Assembly: GCA_900457075.1 (NCBI GenBank)
Contig: UGYN01000002.1
Location: forward strand, 3,844,001 to 3,908,000
Direction: 5' to 3'
DNA: 64,000 nt
From: Serratia quinivorans
GTDB lineage: Bacteria; Pseudomonadota; Gammaproteobacteria; Enterobacterales; Enterobacteriaceae
Every line of letters begins with the position of its first letter. Position 1 is the stretch's first letter. The position numbers were made by a program, and so were the translations under genes. Positions 1 through 7,652 of the stretch are shown one piece after another. The notes under the pieces are model-generated. The model saw only the letters and a list, made by a program, of their open reading frames with translations, had not been told where the DNA came from and did no database searches.

Positions 1-578
1 GATGGGGGATCGGTGATGTCGTCTTCGGGGGTGAAGGTTTTACCGTTAGTAAATAAGCGACCTAAGAAAGAAGTTTTTTTGCCGCCGTCGTTGTCACTGC
101 GTTTTGATAATTTCCCCAGGGTGAATGCTTCCACCGCGCCGCGGGTGCCTTCGACAGTTTCACCGTCAAATACAAAGGAAAGTTTTTCTGTCCCGAGACT
201 GGCCGGAATATCGGTAACGGCCAACCCCATTAAGTAATTGGAATATTTACCGGCAAAGTCTGGGATGATTTCTACGGAGGTGAAAAGCTTTTGCCCCATA
301 CGGTTAGCCTCAATCAAAAACTGATTGGGAATTAATTTCGCATACAGCTCAACTACGCCGTTTACTTCTTCATATTTCAGTTCGTCAACTTCGCCCATGT
401 TATAGGCATATTGACGCATTGAAATATCATCCTCATGTTGAGGCCACAGCAGTGCGGTGTATGTCTCACGGCTGTAATTGTTCGCGCAATCAATCAACCA
501 TTGCGGGTCGATAGGGCGCCCGTCTACGGAGGTGCCCGACGTGCAGACACGTTTCCAATCAGAAACTAATTGAGGCAT
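1..578 (-). CDS. O: P2-type capsid scaffolding protein/protease (gpO), 5' part
   Basis: Internal scaffold and maturation protease of P2-like capsids; it shapes the procapsid and cleaves the capsid, scaffold and portal proteins. About 192 N-terminal residues are present and the gene runs off the left edge. The start at 578 follows an AAAAGG ribosome site. The catalytic triad known for P2 gpO is visible: Asp19 in VDGRPID, His48 in PQHEDD and a Ser at 101 in LFTSVEI. The conserved stretch around GLAVTDIPASLGTE (about residues 118-131) is typical of the family. It is divergent from the terminase gene, the arrangement of P2 genes O and P. The recognition is firm; only completeness is unknown. Confidence 0.93.
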   Translation of the reverse strand, partial: MPQLVSDWKRVCTSGTSVDGRPIDPQWLIDCANNYSRETYTALLWPQHEDDISMRQYAYNMGEVDELKYEEVNGVVELYAKLIPNQFLIEANRMGQKLFTSVEIIPDFAGKYSNYLMGLAVTDIPASLGTEKLSFVFDGETVEGTRGAVEAFTLGKLSKRSDNDGGKKTSFLGRLFTNGKTFTPEDDITDPP

Positions 579-755
579 AACAGACCTTTTAATCAGTTGA
601 GGATAAATTTAATTACTTGGCGAATTGCAGTATTGCGAATATTTGATGCTCTCGCATTTCCTTTTTTTCTTATACGTTCGGATATAACCCTATTACCGAA
701 TGCATCCGATATTTAGTTGTCATTTTCGTTATTTTTTGCACTGCATAATAAGCGC
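579..755. promoter_or_regulatory. Divergent late-promoter region between O and P
   Basis: AT-rich 177-bp gap between the divergent head genes. In P2 this gap holds the two Ogr-activated late promoters. I looked for the Ogr half-site pattern TGT-N12-ACA and found no clear copy. An inverted repeat is visible instead (TTCGG at about 677-681 with CCGAA at about 696-700). The assignment as promoter region rests on gene order only. Confidence 0.4.
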
Positions 756-2528
756 ATGGCTAAATATTCAGATGAATTAAAAGGCGTTGCCCGTTCCCTT
801 TATATAAAGAAGTGGACGCCGCAAGAAATACGCCAAGAGCTTAATCTGCCTTCCGTGCGGATCATATACCACTGGGCGCAAAAAGATGGCTGGCGCGACA
901 TGCTCAGCGCGGAAAGCGTGGAAGAGTGTATTAATCGCCGGATCATGGCACTGGCGCCACGGGACAATAAAAGCCCGGAGCAGGCGCAAGAGCTGGACAT
1001 GCTGATAGAAAAGCACGTCCGATTACTGACTCAGCGTTATAAACACGAAGAGAAGATGGCGGCGGCCAGGTCAGGCAGCCAGACGGGCGCCGGGATGCCG
1101 GACGATGAAAAGCCCGAAAAACGAAAGTACCGCAAGAACGACATATCGAAGCTGACGGGGGAGGAGTTCGAGCACTTCGCTAAAGAGAACCTGTTCGCCT
1201 ATCAGCAAACCCTGCGCGATAACAAACACCAACTGGTGCGCAACCTGCTGAAGTCGCGCCAGATTGGCGCTACCTGGTATTTTGCCTTTGAAGCCTTCGA
1301 AGACGCGGTGCTGACCGGGGAGAACCAAATTTTCCTGTCGGCATCGAAACGCCAGGCGGAGGTGTTCCGCTCTTATATTGTCAAATTCGCCCAGGAGCTG
1401 TTTGACCTGACGCTGACCGGCAAGGACATCCGCCTGAGTAACGGCGCCGAAATGATGTTCCTGTCGACCAATAAAAACACGGCGCAATCTCACCGTGGCC
1501 ATCTGTACTGTGACGAATATTTCTGGGTGCCTAACTTCCATGTGCTGAATGAAGTGTCTTCCGCCATGGCGACCCATAAACACCTGCGCACCACCTATTT
1601 TTCTACCCCCAGCGCCAAGACGCACCAGGCGTACCCCTTTTGGACGGGTGATGAGTGGAAGAAAGGCAGCAAGAAGCGCAGCGCGGTTAAATTCCCGACT
1701 TTCGACCAGATGCGGGACGGCGGGCGCCTGTGTCCTGATGGCCAGTGGCGTTTCATTGTCACGATGGAAGACGCGGTGGCCGGTGGTCTCGACAAACTGG
1801 TCGATATTGAACGGCTACGCAACAAGTACAACCCGGACACTTTCAACATGCTCTACATGTGCGTGTTCGTCGACTCCGGGGACAGCGTCTTCAAATTCAG
1901 CGACCTGGAACGCTGCGGCGTTGATTTCGATACCTGGCTGGATCACAACCCCGATGCGCCACGGCCTTTCGGTAATCGTGAAGTGTGGGCGGGGTTCGAC
2001 CCGGCACGCTCCGGCGATACCTCAACCTTTGTCATCGTGGCGCCGCCGCTGCATGAAGGGGAGCGGTTCCGCGTTCTGGCCACCTTCTACTGGCAGGGGA
2101 TGAACTTCAACTATCAGGCCAAGCAGATCAAGGCGCTGAAACAGCGTTACAACATGACCTATATCGGTATCGACATTACCGGCAGCGGGCGCGGTGTGTT
2201 CGAGCTGGTGCAGCATTTTGCCATGCGGGAGGCTGTGCCAATTCATTACAGCGTTGAAAGCAAAAACCGCCTGGTGCTGAAGATGATCGACGTCATCGGC
2301 GAAAACCGCATCGAATGGGATAAAGACCAGACCGAAATTCCTGCCAGCTTCCTGGCTATCCGTCGCACCACCACGGCCAGCGGCAACAGCCTGACCTTTG
2401 TTGCCGATCGCACTGCCGAAACCGGTCATGCGGACGTCTTCTTCGCTATCTCTCACGCCGTAGCCAACGAGCCGATCGACTACGAGCACAAACGTAAATC
2501 TACCTGGGCATTTGGAATGGCAGCATGA
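756..2528 (+). CDS. P: Phage terminase large subunit/ATPase (P2 gpP)
   Basis: DNA-packaging ATPase of P2-like phages. With the ATG at 756 the protein is 590 residues, the same length as P2 gpP. An upstream in-frame TTG at 717 would add 13 residues but has no support. The N-terminus (YSDELKGVARSLYIKKWTPQEI) reads as a helix-turn-helix for DNA binding. The ATPase part follows from about residue 150, with KSRQIGATW as a Walker A-like loop and a strand ending CDEYFW as Walker B. The C-terminal half carries the nuclease-type segment WAGFDPARSGDTS and later GIDITGSG. Its stop overlaps the portal start (ATGA), so the two are translationally coupled. The ribosome site is weak. Confidence 0.94.
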   Translation: MAKYSDELKGVARSLYIKKWTPQEIRQELNLPSVRIIYHWAQKDGWRDMLSAESVEECINRRIMALAPRDNKSPEQAQELDMLIEKHVRLLTQRYKHEEKMAAARSGSQTGAGMPDDEKPEKRKYRKNDISKLTGEEFEHFAKENLFAYQQTLRDNKHQLVRNLLKSRQIGATWYFAFEAFEDAVLTGENQIFLSASKRQAEVFRSYIVKFAQELFDLTLTGKDIRLSNGAEMMFLSTNKNTAQSHRGHLYCDEYFWVPNFHVLNEVSSAMATHKHLRTTYFSTPSAKTHQAYPFWTGDEWKKGSKKRSAVKFPTFDQMRDGGRLCPDGQWRFIVTMEDAVAGGLDKLVDIERLRNKYNPDTFNMLYMCVFVDSGDSVFKFSDLERCGVDFDTWLDHNPDAPRPFGNREVWAGFDPARSGDTSTFVIVAPPLHEGERFRVLATFYWQGMNFNYQAKQIKALKQRYNMTYIGIDITGSGRGVFELVQHFAMREAVPIHYSVESKNRLVLKMIDVIGENRIEWDKDQTEIPASFLAIRRTTTASGNSLTFVADRTAETGHADVFFAISHAVANEPIDYEHKRKSTWAFGMAA

Positions 2529-3580
2529 AAAAGAAAAAACGTCAGCAACGCCGCCGCCAGGGCGGCAAACAGTTTTCCACCATGCCCAATATGAACGGCG
2601 GCAAGCCGGGTTCCGTCATCCTGGGGCCGCCGGAAATGGTGCTAACCAGCGGTACCGATTATCAAGACGTTTGGTATGACAGCGAGTTCGACCATTTTAC
2701 CCAACCGATAGACCGGCTTGCCCTGGCGAACCTGGTCAACAGTAACGGCCAGCATGGCGGCGTCGTCTATGCCCGGCGCAACATGCTGTCGGCTGACTAC
2801 CTCGGCGGCGGCCTCACTCATGAAGAGCTGAAGGCGGCGGCGTTTGATTTCACCACCTTCGGCGATGCGGCGCTGCTGAAGGTGCGCAACTATTTCGGTG
2901 AAGTCATTCGCCTGGCGCCGCTGCCGTCGTTGTACCTGCGGGTGCGCAAGGATGACTCTTTCGCCGTTCTGCAAAAGGGGGCGCCGATGATTTATGACGC
3001 GGAGGACGTGATTTTTGTAAAGCAATACGACCCGCAACAGCAGGTCTACGGGCTGCCTGATTATATCGGCGGCATTAACAGCGCGTTACTCAACAGCGAA
3101 GCAACCTTATTCCGTCGTCGCTATTACCACAACGGCGCCCATCTGGGCGGCATCCTCTATACCACGGACGCCAACTTGTCGGATGAAATGGAAGACGAGA
3201 TCAAGCGCAAGGTGGAGGAAAGCAAGGGGATCGGCAACTTCCGAAACCTGTACATCAATATCCCGAAAGGCGACCCGGAAGGGGTGAAGTTTATCCCCGT
3301 TGGCGACATCAGCGCCAAGGACGAGTTTGCCAACGTGAAGAACATATCCGCCCAGGACATTTTGAACGCACACCGTTTCCCGGCAGGTCTGGCGGGCATC
3401 ATTCCCGAAAATGCCGCCGGGCTGGGCGACCCTATCAAAGCGCGTGAAACCTATCGCAAAGACGAGGTGATCCCGCTGCAAAAAATGTTCATGGACGCCG
3501 TGAACAGTGACCCGGAAGTCCCGGCACATTTACACCTGCGATTTGCTATTGAGATAACACAAGGGGCTACCAATGAGTGA
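2525..3580 (+). CDS. Q: Phage portal protein (P2 gpQ)
   Basis: Forms the portal ring at the packaging vertex. The 351 residues are close to the P2 portal (about 344). The N-terminus is very basic (KKKKRQQRRRQ), then the family core follows, including FDHFTQPIDRLALANLV and the C-terminal segment AHRFPAGLAGIIPENAAGLGDP with its P2-portal signature. The start overlaps the terminase stop, and its own stop overlaps the next gene by 8 bp. In P2 the Q gene ends its operon. Here the transcript evidently continues into two extra genes. Confidence 0.94.
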   Translation: MKKKKRQQRRRQGGKQFSTMPNMNGGKPGSVILGPPEMVLTSGTDYQDVWYDSEFDHFTQPIDRLALANLVNSNGQHGGVVYARRNMLSADYLGGGLTHEELKAAAFDFTTFGDAALLKVRNYFGEVIRLAPLPSLYLRVRKDDSFAVLQKGAPMIYDAEDVIFVKQYDPQQQVYGLPDYIGGINSALLNSEATLFRRRYYHNGAHLGGILYTTDANLSDEMEDEIKRKVEESKGIGNFRNLYINIPKGDPEGVKFIPVGDISAKDEFANVKNISAQDILNAHRFPAGLAGIIPENAAGLGDPIKARETYRKDEVIPLQKMFMDAVNSDPEVPAHLHLRFAIEITQGATNE

Positions 3581-5651
3581 ACAACCTACGGGGAAGCGTG
3601 TGTCTGACCTGACGCTGTCGGAGTCGCTTTCCGACGAGGATCTAATCCTGCTTACGGTTGTTAAAAATGAGGCTTTTGCATCAAAAACCGTCACCGTTTC
3701 CGACCTGAAAAAAATGCTGCACATCGACAATATGCAGGCTTTTCATTCAGACGATATGCAGTTCGTTTTCCCATCGAAAGACGGGAGCGTCGCGTTTGCC
3801 CTGGATAACGATTTCGGGGCCTGGTTCGCCGACTTACCGCGCCCGTTACAGGAGTATTTAAAGCGCATCATGCCAACGGCGGAGGCTAACCAGTACCCTG
3901 ATTATCATGAAGTCTTCCTCTCAGAGGATAAGACGCTGTTACGTGCCACGGATGGTAATGGCGGGCTGCTGCTGTGTGGTTTGGACGATCCCGTCCAGGA
4001 TAGCCTGGGCATGATACTACCCCGCCGAATCAGCAACGGCATTTCAGGCTGGCAAGATGTATTCCTGAGTAAGGATAAAAAGTTGTTGCGCGGCATGGAT
4101 GAAAATGGCGGTTTATGGCTGGCTGGCCTGGACAGGCCTGTGCAAGATATTTTAGACGACGTGACCGGCGATAGTGGGCCTAAAATCGTGCCGGAGGACG
4201 GTTCCTATGTGCTGATGTGGGGCGCTCGTAAAGTGTGGGGTGATCGCCCTGTATTGAGCGCCGACAAGGTGACATCGACCGGGGCAATTATTCGTTATCT
4301 GCCTGCCGGGGAAGCTAAATCAGGAACAGGGGTTATCTTTCATCGGGGCGGACGCGAAATGCCCGTGGAGGCTGCGGCCTTGCGTATCATTGCTTTTGTC
4401 GGCCAGTCGCTTAACGTGGCGTCCGATGCCGGAAACATCCCTGACCCCAACAGCTATAACAAAGTTAACCGTGACCCGGCGCTAAGGGGGCGGGCAATCA
4501 CTGTGAACAATGGCAAGCCTGAATTTTCAAGCGATGCAGATACCATTATTTCCGACGACAACCTGGATAAACTGGCTGACATGGTCAATGCCAAATACCG
4601 CCAGGGGCATGTCATTCCGCTGACCAATCGCCTGATTTATGACTGTGACGCTGCCAATCTGCCACCTTCAATTTTCTACTCTGCCAACAGTGCCAGCGGG
4701 GGCAAGGCATTCTCTGAAATTATGAAAGGAACGGTGCCCTATACCAATGGTTTACGCATGGTACAGCGTGGTACTGATATTGCCGCGGGTATTGGCAAAC
4801 CGTGCAGCGTCGATTTCATCCTGATCGCACACGGTGAAACTGATAACGGCAATGGGACAAACACGGCCCCCGGTGCTTATTACAACCGAATGACGCCTTA
4901 TCTCGGCGGGTATGCCCGCGATTGTATAGCCATTACCGGTCAGGTTCATGCGCCATTAATGGTCATTGACCAGCTCGGTAGTCGCATTAATACCCAGCGT
5001 GGAACGGTAGACGAGGAAGGCAACGTCATTGATCCGGAGGTCTTGTTTAATTACTCCATTTCATCCACTGACCAATGGGACTACGTACAGGCAAACCCTG
5101 ATAGCGCAATTATGCCTGGCTCAAAGTGGCCGCTTAATTGGGCGACCTCTGACGGTTCGCTATCACACCTGAATAACTGGGGGAAGGTGTTGCAAGGGGA
5201 ATACCTGGAACAGGCGCTTTTTTGGTCTTTAAACCCCGCGAATATAACGCTATGGCAGCCAACGCACGTTAAATCCATCCAGGTAGAAGGTCGCACGATC
5301 ACTGCGACCTGGCACCCGCACGAAGGAGCATTAGTGCGTGACGTCGATACGTTTGGCGCTTGCCCTGGCGATGGTTTCTCACTTGAAAATGGAAGCGCAA
5401 ATGTTGTCAGTGTTACCCAGTCAGGCAATCAGGTCGTTATTGAGTTTGACGCCGTTCCGGCAACTGACGATGCCCTGTTAATCGGTTTCACCAATACCGC
5501 ACCGGCACCTAATGGGGAAATTTACCCGTTGGTACCGTGGCGTGACTCTTCGACGCGGGTGTCCCTCTGGTACAAGCCGGACGGTGTCACCCCATATCCG
5601 CTCTATAACTGGGGGATACTGCAACGCATTCCCCTGGAGGCAAATGTATGA
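3573..5651 (+). CDS. Putative phage-borne SGNH-fold esterase with tail-adhesin-like N-terminus
   Basis: 692 residues; I do not recognise it as a named gene. Residues 1-48 resemble the short N-terminal module of phage tail spikes and fibres (DLTLSESLSDEDLILLTVV, then VTVSDLKKML). Residues about 56-198 are three imperfect 43-45-residue repeats, each with VF.S.D near the start and a P(V/L)Q end, plus LLR...GGL in copies two and three. The C-terminal part has blocks of the SGNH/sialate O-acetylesterase type: GQS at 277-279 (candidate nucleophile Ser279), GETD at 421-424 and DGSLSH at 527-532 (candidate Asp/His). A beta-rich C-terminus follows. The likely role (inference) is deacetylation of surface polysaccharide by a virion-attached or cargo enzyme. 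Overlaps at both ends couple it to the portal and to the next gene. The enzyme class is moderately supported, the substrate is unknown. Confidence 0.6.
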   Translation: MSEQPTGKRVSDLTLSESLSDEDLILLTVVKNEAFASKTVTVSDLKKMLHIDNMQAFHSDDMQFVFPSKDGSVAFALDNDFGAWFADLPRPLQEYLKRIMPTAEANQYPDYHEVFLSEDKTLLRATDGNGGLLLCGLDDPVQDSLGMILPRRISNGISGWQDVFLSKDKKLLRGMDENGGLWLAGLDRPVQDILDDVTGDSGPKIVPEDGSYVLMWGARKVWGDRPVLSADKVTSTGAIIRYLPAGEAKSGTGVIFHRGGREMPVEAAALRIIAFVGQSLNVASDAGNIPDPNSYNKVNRDPALRGRAITVNNGKPEFSSDADTIISDDNLDKLADMVNAKYRQGHVIPLTNRLIYDCDAANLPPSIFYSANSASGGKAFSEIMKGTVPYTNGLRMVQRGTDIAAGIGKPCSVDFILIAHGETDNGNGTNTAPGAYYNRMTPYLGGYARDCIAITGQVHAPLMVIDQLGSRINTQRGTVDEEGNVIDPEVLFNYSISSTDQWDYVQANPDSAIMPGSKWPLNWATSDGSLSHLNNWGKVLQGEYLEQALFWSLNPANITLWQPTHVKSIQVEGRTITATWHPHEGALVRDVDTFGACPGDGFSLENGSANVVSVTQSGNQVVIEFDAVPATDDALLIGFTNTAPAPNGEIYPLVPWRDSSTRVSLWYKPDGVTPYPLYNWGILQRIPLEANV

Positions 5652-6538
5652 CATACGGCACGACTTCCGGCAAAGTTTACACAGGTTTTCGCAAACCGGT
5701 ACCGGCAACAATCTGGACGCCACAATCCCTATTTGATGCGCATAAGGCGCGAGTTCTTGCCGCGGGCGGGGTGATCCCCGACGAGGTAGGATGTTTGGCG
5801 CGTTTTAAGTTCATTATTGATAATAACCTGCTGGACAGGATCACAACCTGGGCAGCCCCGGCCTTTGGCGTCAAGAAAACGGCAGACAATCATGTCGAAC
5901 GACTGTTCGCGCTGCGTGGTGTTGATTTTATCGCCCAAATGCAAAAAACCGGCGAACCGGTCATGTATGACGATAGCGGGGTGGTTCCCAGTGTTACCGT
6001 GCGGATCACCTCAGCCGGTGGGGGGTATTTGTTGACGGACAGTGTCACGTTGTACCACGGCAATCCCTACCTGATTGGTGGGCGTATGGCAGACAGTAAT
6101 ACGGCGGATGTGCTTGGCATCACTGCGGGTCAGGATATTAATAATCTGTCCATGGCCTATATGCGCACTATGATCAAAAACCAGCAAACCGTGAACGAGG
6201 CTTGGCGCTGCGGTACACGCGATAGTACCTGGAAAAATGGGAACCCGGCAGGTGATGCCCTGGGGGCTTCCCGGTCGCCTTATGCTGCCTATATTCCGGC
6301 GGCGGCCTTGTTTGACGTTGAAGGCGGTAAAATTTACGGCTATGAGTCTGGGAAGCTCTATGACACGGCCACGTCTAAAACGGGGAAACTTGCTGATATT
6401 TCTGCATATTCCGTGCCTATTTATATTGGCGGTGGTTTCGCTAATGGTGAAGTCGGGGCGTGTTATGGATCATTGCGCGAAATTGTCTTCCTGCACGACG
6501 CCAGTCAACAGGATGCCAGCCTGATTTCGCGTTTATAA
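5648..6538 (+). CDS. Phage protein with LamG/concanavalin-like C-terminal domain
   Basis: 296 residues, not a named family to me. Translation starts in an ATGA overlap with the esterase-like gene, so both are made together. The N-terminal third is predicted mixed helix (DAHKARVLAAGG and following). The C-terminal third has the pattern of a laminin-G/concanavalin jelly roll: VPIYIGGGF, then LREIVFLHDASQQDASLI, matching the usual final strand and helix in which a lectin-like domain ends. A carbohydrate-binding partner for the upstream esterase is a reasonable inference. It could equally be a minor virion decoration protein. No signal peptide or membrane segment is seen. Confidence 0.5.
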   Translation: MTYGTTSGKVYTGFRKPVPATIWTPQSLFDAHKARVLAAGGVIPDEVGCLARFKFIIDNNLLDRITTWAAPAFGVKKTADNHVERLFALRGVDFIAQMQKTGEPVMYDDSGVVPSVTVRITSAGGGYLLTDSVTLYHGNPYLIGGRMADSNTADVLGITAGQDINNLSMAYMRTMIKNQQTVNEAWRCGTRDSTWKNGNPAGDALGASRSPYAAYIPAAALFDVEGGKIYGYESGKLYDTATSKTGKLADISAYSVPIYIGGGFANGEVGACYGSLREIVFLHDASQQDASLISRL

Positions 6539-6612
6539 GGCTGATTTATATACTGTTGCGATCCCCCAATTAGCGCTAAAATAGAGGTATAGCGGAATAA
6601 TTCGGGGGAATT

Positions 6613-6879
6613 ATGCGAGTAATGAAGGTTTACTGTCCGGAATGTAATGAAAGCGCCATTATTCGGAAAACGTGCCGGAAAGATAAAAAGCTGTCTGACC
6701 TGTATTGCGCGTGTTCTGATGTTGAATGTGGCCATACCTTCGTGTTAAACGTCACGTTCTCGCACACGATCAGCCCCAGTGCTAAAACAGGCAGTAGCCT
6801 GGTGCGGTCGCTACTCAGTCTACTGAGACCGGACGAACGGCAGATGGCGCTGGACTTGCTCCAGGGGCAAGTGATTTAA
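6613..6879 (+). CDS. Ogr/Delta-type zinc-finger late transcription activator
   Basis: 88 residues. The N-terminus has the Ogr/Delta zinc-binding pattern: CPEC at 8-11 in the MRVMKVYCPEC reading, then a C..(x4)..C pair in YCACSDVECGHTF, followed by conserved TFVLNVTFS. Proteins of this family bind upstream of P2/P4 late promoters and contact RNA polymerase. The start at 6613 follows CGGGGG; the ATG at 6622 is an alternative. In P2 the ogr gene lies at the far end next to gene D. Here it lies between the portal operon and replication gene A. It may be a second copy, since the other prophage end is not in view. A terminator follows directly. Confidence 0.85.
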   Translation: MRVMKVYCPECNESAIIRKTCRKDKKLSDLYCACSDVECGHTFVLNVTFSHTISPSAKTGSSLVRSLLSLLRPDERQMALDLLQGQVI

Positions 6880-6883
6880 CAGG

Positions 6884-6906
6884 AAACCCGCGAAAGCGGG
6901 TTTTTT
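6884..6906 (+). terminator. Rho-independent terminator after ogr-like gene
   Basis: Perfect stem AACCCGC/GCGGGTT with a GAAA loop and a run of six T on the plus strand. It ends the transcript of the activator gene and separates it from the convergent AT-rich gene. Confidence 0.9.
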
Positions 6907-6917
6907 ATATTGGGTAG

Positions 6918-7607
6918 TTATTTGATACGTTTACAAATCGTGGATATTTTAGGGCAGTTTATATCTAATTTTTCCAACTCAATATTTTGATTTTCCAATG
7001 TCCATAAGAATCTAAATTCTTTTTGTGATGCATAAGGAGTGGCTGGTTTTAGGAATCCAATGTGACATGGTAGTACGTTTAGATCTAAACCCTCCCTCTT
7101 GGTGTAGTGAATGTCTGAATATCTACCAGTGATTCGTGAGATGTTTTTATAATGCAAGGCAATGCTATCTGTGACTTTATCGCAAAACTCATGGGCATTT
7201 GAAATTTCAACGCAGTATTTGCCAAATGATTCTGAGAAAATATCAGGGTTAAAATATTTGGTTGAGCATAAAACATAGGCGTTTTGCAACTTTTTAGTAA
7301 CGGTGATGTTTTCATAGTAATTAATCCCTGCATCAGGGTGTATATTGATGCTAGCATGTTGCAAAGCCTTAGATTGTTCCTTGCTCGACCTATCAACTAG
7401 CATAGAACTAATTCTCTGCATCCATGTTGCTTCGTCTTTATCACCTTGTTCTGGGTTCTCGTAACCCCGACAGGCTTCTAGTGTGCTAATCCTAATTAGC
7501 CCTTTGCAAAAATTGTCCGCGTGGGTTTCATTGTCGAAAAATCTATATACTGATCCAGTAAAACCTTTGTTTAGAATTTTTTTTGTGAAAATCACTCCAT
7601 CACTCAT
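6918..7607 (-). CDS. Unknown AT-rich accessory gene in the P2 defence-gene position
   Basis: 229 residues from the ATG at 7607, chosen because AAGGA lies upstream at good spacing; the ATG at 7637 has none. It is not a family I can name with confidence. Visible features are no signal peptide or membrane span, an early stretch VYRFFDNETHADNF..GLIRISTLEACRGYE, a middle stretch YVLCSTKYFNP..FGKYCVEIS and a late KEFRFLW. The layout loosely recalls the DUF2971-like group. It is strikingly AT-rich compared with the head genes and gene A and has its own orientation. It stands between the portal/ogr block and gene A, where P2 relatives carry old, tin and other anti-phage cargo. A defence role is inference from place and composition. 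Confidence 0.7.
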   Translation of the reverse strand: MSDGVIFTKKILNKGFTGSVYRFFDNETHADNFCKGLIRISTLEACRGYENPEQGDKDEATWMQRISSMLVDRSSKEQSKALQHASINIHPDAGINYYENITVTKKLQNAYVLCSTKYFNPDIFSESFGKYCVEISNAHEFCDKVTDSIALHYKNISRITGRYSDIHYTKREGLDLNVLPCHIGFLKPATPYASQKEFRFLWTLENQNIELEKLDINCPKISTICKRIK

Positions 7608-7652
7608 TATTAAATCCTTACTAACATTCATGCCCATATGGAACGATGACTA

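Noticed and set aside
717..755. TTG-initiated extension of the terminase gene
   Set aside because: No ribosome site, and the ATG at 756 gives exactly the P2 gpP length.
1071..2103. Long frames overlapping the terminase gene on both strands
   Set aside because: Shadow frames in GC-rich coding DNA; the products show no family pattern.
6538..6612. P2 cos site
   Set aside because: Expected between Q and A, but I could not find a segment matching the P2 cohesive-end sequence in the gaps; position left open.
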